Of a stretch of DNA of 9,815 bases, positions 7,025-9,815 are shown piece after piece. A model generated the notes under the pieces. That model was not told the DNA's origin. It worked only from the letters and a program-made list of their open reading frames with translations, and made no database searches. The DNA comes from Melioribacteraceae bacterium (GTDB lineage: Bacteria > Bacteroidota > Ignavibacteria > Ignavibacteriales > Melioribacteraceae), in the NCBI GenBank assembly GCA_026987055.1, contig JALSNL010000346.1, positions 1 to 9,815 on the forward strand, given 5' to 3'. The translations under genes were made by a program, and so were the position numbers. Position 1 is the first letter of the stretch. Each line of letters begins with the position of its first letter.

Positions 7025-7247
7025 GCCTTGAAAAAATTATTCTGTTATAGTAATTTTGTCAATAATTTACAAGTTTTATGGTAATAATAAATTTAAAGTC
7101 ATCACTTGACTATTTAATTTGATAATTGTAATTTATTTTTTACTTATTGTAGTAGTGGTAACTTTTACCGTTTTACATCGGTTAAATATTAAAGTTCCAC
7201 AAAAAAAATTAAATAACATAATTTCTTAACTAACTAAGGAGTAACAA
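7022..7247. other. AT-rich intergenic region upstream of the leader ORF
   Basis: There is no gene. A promoter candidate is TTGACT (7106-7111, 5 of 6 matches to TTGACA) with TAATTT (7129-7134, 3 of 6) after 17 bases, which would start transcription near 7141. Downstream of that, GGTAA/TTACC (7157-7169, loop CTT) and TTTACCG/CGGTTAAA (7164-7186, one bulged T) are overlapping, mutually exclusive small hairpins inside the putative leader RNA. All are weak. The region probably carries the start signals of the lipoprotein/receptor transcript. Confidence 0.35.
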
Positions 7248-7289
7248 ATGATAAAAAACTACTTACATTTTTATTCAACCTATGTTTAA
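7248..7289 (+). CDS. Possible 13-codon leader peptide
   Basis: The peptide would be MIKNYLHFYSTYV, ending at TAA (7287-7289). Its case rests on a perfect AAGGAG (7236-7241) six bases before the ATG, as good a ribosome site as any in the window, in the untranslated stretch 93 bases ahead of the lipoprotein start. Four of 13 residues are Tyr or Phe. It could be a translated leader that controls the downstream pair, the relic of a lost gene start, or a chance match. I recognise no family, and there is no clear terminator/antiterminator arrangement after it. Confidence 0.35.
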   Translation: MIKNYLHFYSTYV

Positions 7290-7381
7290 CAGAGTTTTAA
7301 GTAAGTTTCAAATCAGTTACTAATTAATTAACATTATTTAATATCCTGATAATACATTTATTATTTTATTTAGGAGGTCAT

Positions 7382-8116
7382 ATGCCAAAAAATAGTTACA
7401 TTCGAATCTTATTAACGTTCGGCATGTCTCTAGCAGTTCTAATGGTTGGTTGTGTTGATACAAGTGTTCAGCCAATACCAACTACTCTAAACTATCGTAG
7501 TCAAGTAAAAATTGTAAATCTTGCACCGGATATTGCTTCCGCAGAATTTTCATTGACTACTCATGCCAAAGAAACAATTTCTTTTGGAACGATAGCTTAT
7601 GGAGACGAAAGTTCAGGAGATTTTAAAGATATTCCTGCCGGATCAAAAGAGTTAAAATTTAACTCTGAAAGTCTTAAAGTTAATACTGAAGTTGATAAAA
7701 AAATGAGGCTGTTTGTTGTTGGAGCTACTCCAGCAGATAGAAACATCATTAAAGTTAATCAAAGATACATTTTCCAAACAAAGGATGATCCGACTAACAA
7801 ATCTCTTTATCGTCCGGATACTGCTGCTATTGCATTTGCTAACGGTACTTCAGATGTAGCAATCACCAAAATTCAAGCTGTTGCCGGTGATGTAGATACT
7901 ACTCTATCTATTGCTCTTGGAGTTGGCAGTGTTGCTAATCATCAATACATTAAAGCAGGGGACTATACCATAAGTATTATGTCAAATAATAAAGCAGGTG
8001 ATGCTGATTCTGTATTAACTTCTTTCCAAGCTAATTTAAGTGCAAAAGGAAGATATACAGCAATTATATATGGTAGTAAAGCTGGCTTACATAATAAAGT
8101 TTTTACAGATGATTAG
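7382..8116 (+). CDS. Predicted lipoprotein with two DUF4397-like repeats
   Basis: This 244-residue exported protein is of unknown function. The N-terminus has a short charged stretch, a hydrophobic segment (about 9-22) and a lipobox-like LMVGC ending at C24, so it is probably lipid-anchored after signal peptidase II cleavage. Met at -3 of the lipobox is not the most common residue. The mature part looks like two related beta-rich repeats. The first begins KIVNLAPD (43-50) and contains DIPAGSKEL (83-91) and MRLFVVG (108-114). The second begins AIAFANGTSD (149-158) and contains YIKAGDYTI (189-197) and YTAIIYG (225-231). This order of motifs is the DUF4397 pattern; that assignment is from memory of the family. 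AGGAGG (7372-7377) sits four bases before the ATG. A TonB-dependent receptor begins 31 bases after the stop, which suggests a joint role at the outer membrane. No ligand can be named. Confidence 0.75.
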   Translation: MPKNSYIRILLTFGMSLAVLMVGCVDTSVQPIPTTLNYRSQVKIVNLAPDIASAEFSLTTHAKETISFGTIAYGDESSGDFKDIPAGSKELKFNSESLKVNTEVDKKMRLFVVGATPADRNIIKVNQRYIFQTKDDPTNKSLYRPDTAAIAFANGTSDVAITKIQAVAGDVDTTLSIALGVGSVANHQYIKAGDYTISIMSNNKAGDADSVLTSFQANLSAKGRYTAIIYGSKAGLHNKVFTDD

Positions 8117-8147
8117 AAAATTGTTTAAATATAAAGGAGAAAAAATT

Positions 8148-9815
8148 ATGTTCCGAAAATTTTATACAACAATTTTATTGTTGCTTATTACTTTTTCTAT
8201 CTCACTAGCTCAGTCTGGTACGGGTAGGGTTTCCGGAAAAGTAATAGATAAGCAAACCGGAGAAGCTCTTATTGGAGCTAACGTTATTATAGAAGGAACT
8301 TCTTTTGGTGCTGCTACCGATGTAAACGGTGAATTTTTGATTAGTCAAATTCCTTCGGGAACTTATTCTGTCAAAGCTTCTTACATTGGTTTTCAACCCA
8401 AAAAAGTTACTAACGTTACTGTTAAATCCGGTTTAACAGTTAATATTAACTTTAGTTTGGCTTCAACAGAGTTTTCAACAGAGGAACTTGTAGTTGTTGC
8501 TAAAAAACCTTTAATTGAAAAATCTTCAACTAACGCCAGAAGGATTATTGGTTCTGAAGATATTGAAGCTTTACCAACTCGTAGTTTAGCCGCTATTGTT
8601 GCTTTACAACCCGGTGTTGTTAGATTGAATGGCGACACATTTATTCGTGGTAGTAGAGCTGATGAAACCGGTTATACTGTTGAAGGTGCTGATGTTAAAA
8701 ACATTCTTAGCAGAGACGGTGGTTCATTAGTTAGTGTTACCCCCGATGCTGTTCAAGAATTAACAATTCAAGCCGGTGGTTATACTGCTCAATATGGTAA
8801 CGCAAATGCCGGTATTGTTTCTCAAGATTTTAAAACCGGTACGGATCAATATCATGCTTCGTTAAGAGCAGAGACTGATGATTTCGGTAACTTTCCGGGA
8901 GAACAATTCTTAGATACTTATTCTTATGGTTATTCCGATTTTGTTGCTACTTTCGGCGGACCTGTGTTTACTAATAAATTAAAAATATTTATTTCCGGTG
9001 AAAGAAGAAAAATGGGTGACAGAACCCCTACATTCTTTTATGATAATCCTGCAGCTTTTTCTGATGGTGCTTTGTGGGATACTACTAGAATTTATGATAC
9101 CGGTGTTTTTGGTGGTGATAAAAATGAATCTCAAATTTTAAACTGGCAACCGGGAAATTTTGCTAATAGAGGAAATGAAAGATATACGTTAAATAGTACA
9201 TTATTATTTGATAGCAATCCTTTCATAGTTCGTTTATCTGCTGCTTTAACTCACTATGAGTCAAGAGGTGGAGCAATGAACATCATCAATATGTTTAATA
9301 ATGATAGAGCAAGTCAATATGAAAGCTCTAACTTATTATTAAATTTAAAAACAACATACTTGGTAACAGCAAATTCTTATTTTACTGCAAAAGTAAATTT
9401 CTTTGACGGTAGAACAAAAAGTAATGATCCTATTTTTGGAGATAACTATTTAGAATATAGTGATAGCCTTGCAAATGCTAAACAAGGTTATGAATTCCAA
9501 AATTATGTTACAGGACCTCCTTTTTATGATTTTTACGGATTCCCTTTTGCTAGAGAAGGAAGCCCGAGAGCCGGATTTGCTAAAAACCATAACAATTATC
9601 TTGGTGGAAGTTTAGATTATACTGCTCAAATAGATAAACATTCTATTAAAACCGGTGCTTCTTATCAAAGATGGACAGTTAGACATTATGGTCTGGATGG
9701 TGCGGGATCAAATTTCTTATCTACAATAAGAAATAATCCTGATTTAACAGCTAATCATGATTCTTTAGCATTCTTGATTGGTAATAAATTATTCAGAAGT
9801 ATTGGTAACTATGGT
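8148..9815 (+). CDS. TonB-dependent outer-membrane receptor, 5' part (cut by window end)
   Basis: The frame is open from ATG 8148 to the last base, giving the first 556 residues; the stop is outside the window. A signal peptide spans 1-21 with likely cleavage after SLA. A carboxypeptidase-regulatory-like beta-sandwich domain (about 27-105; GRVSGKVIDKQTGEALIGA, then YIGFQPKKV) follows. EELVVVA (112-118) resembles a TonB box. The plug domain (about 123-231) includes LPTRSLAAIVALQPGV, the FIRGSRADETGY turn and TPDAVQELTIQAGGY. The rest shows alternating, aromatic-rich strands of the start of the beta barrel. Such receptors take up large ligands through the outer membrane using TonB energy. The ligand is not evident, and I see no proof that it is SusC-like. 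AAGGAG (8134-8139) lies eight bases before the ATG. It is probably co-transcribed with the lipoprotein gene 31 bases upstream. Confidence 0.93.
   Translation, partial: MFRKFYTTILLLLITFSISLAQSGTGRVSGKVIDKQTGEALIGANVIIEGTSFGAATDVNGEFLISQIPSGTYSVKASYIGFQPKKVTNVTVKSGLTVNINFSLASTEFSTEELVVVAKKPLIEKSSTNARRIIGSEDIEALPTRSLAAIVALQPGVVRLNGDTFIRGSRADETGYTVEGADVKNILSRDGGSLVSVTPDAVQELTIQAGGYTAQYGNANAGIVSQDFKTGTDQYHASLRAETDDFGNFPGEQFLDTYSYGYSDFVATFGGPVFTNKLKIFISGERRKMGDRTPTFFYDNPAAFSDGALWDTTRIYDTGVFGGDKNESQILNWQPGNFANRGNERYTLNSTLLFDSNPFIVRLSAALTHYESRGGAMNIINMFNNDRASQYESSNLLLNLKTTYLVTANSYFTAKVNFFDGRTKSNDPIFGDNYLEYSDSLANAKQGYEFQNYVTGPPFYDFYGFPFAREGSPRAGFAKNHNNYLGGSLDYTAQIDKHSIKTGASYQRWTVRHYGLDGAGSNFLSTIRNNPDLTANHDSLAFLIGNKLFRSIGNYG

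Overview
The window is AT-rich (roughly one third G+C by eye) and entirely plus-strand coding. It looks like a chromosomal segment from the Bacteroidota/Chlorobiota superphylum, most plausibly an Ignavibacteria-like lineage. This rests on base composition, the pairing of a DUF4397-type lipoprotein with a TonB-dependent receptor that carries an N-terminal carboxypeptidase-regulatory-like domain, and short palindromic repeats of a style I associate with that group. Several genes have clear Shine-Dalgarno sequences (AAGGAG, AGGAGG), which argues against a typical Bacteroides/Flavobacterium. The taxonomic placement is inference.

Layout. Positions 1-304 hold no gene. They contain at least two, probably three, copies of a ~50-base palindromic repeat (1-110) and then a candidate promoter for dut. 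Positions 305-4246 are a two-gene replication operon: dut (dUTPase) and, 36 bases later, dnaE (DNA polymerase III alpha subunit, 1149 aa, with a complete PHP metal site). A 405-base gap (4247-4651) carries a terminator-like hairpin, a second related hairpin and a 15-bp dyad just before the next operon.

Positions 4652-6993 are a tight three-gene operon with 26- and 27-base gaps: an enoyl-ACP-reductase-like short-chain dehydrogenase with Tyr-x6-Lys spacing, an acyl-CoA dehydrogenase and a thioredoxin. A strong hairpin follows. The 388-base gap to the next long gene contains a 13-codon leader-like ORF with a perfect AAGGAG. Positions 7382-8116 encode a predicted lipoprotein with two DUF4397-like repeats, and 8148 to the window end is the first 556 codons of a TonB-dependent receptor.

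Functionally there are three unlinked modules. The first is nucleotide-pool hygiene plus replication (dut removes dUTP that DnaE would otherwise incorporate). The second is fatty-acyl metabolism with a redox partner. The third is an outer-membrane uptake or surface pair. Most of the window is ordinary core genome. The items that most deserve follow-up are the covarying repeat array at the left edge, the leader ORF ahead of the lipoprotein/receptor pair, and that pair itself. I see no defence system, CRISPR array, transposase, tRNA or rRNA.
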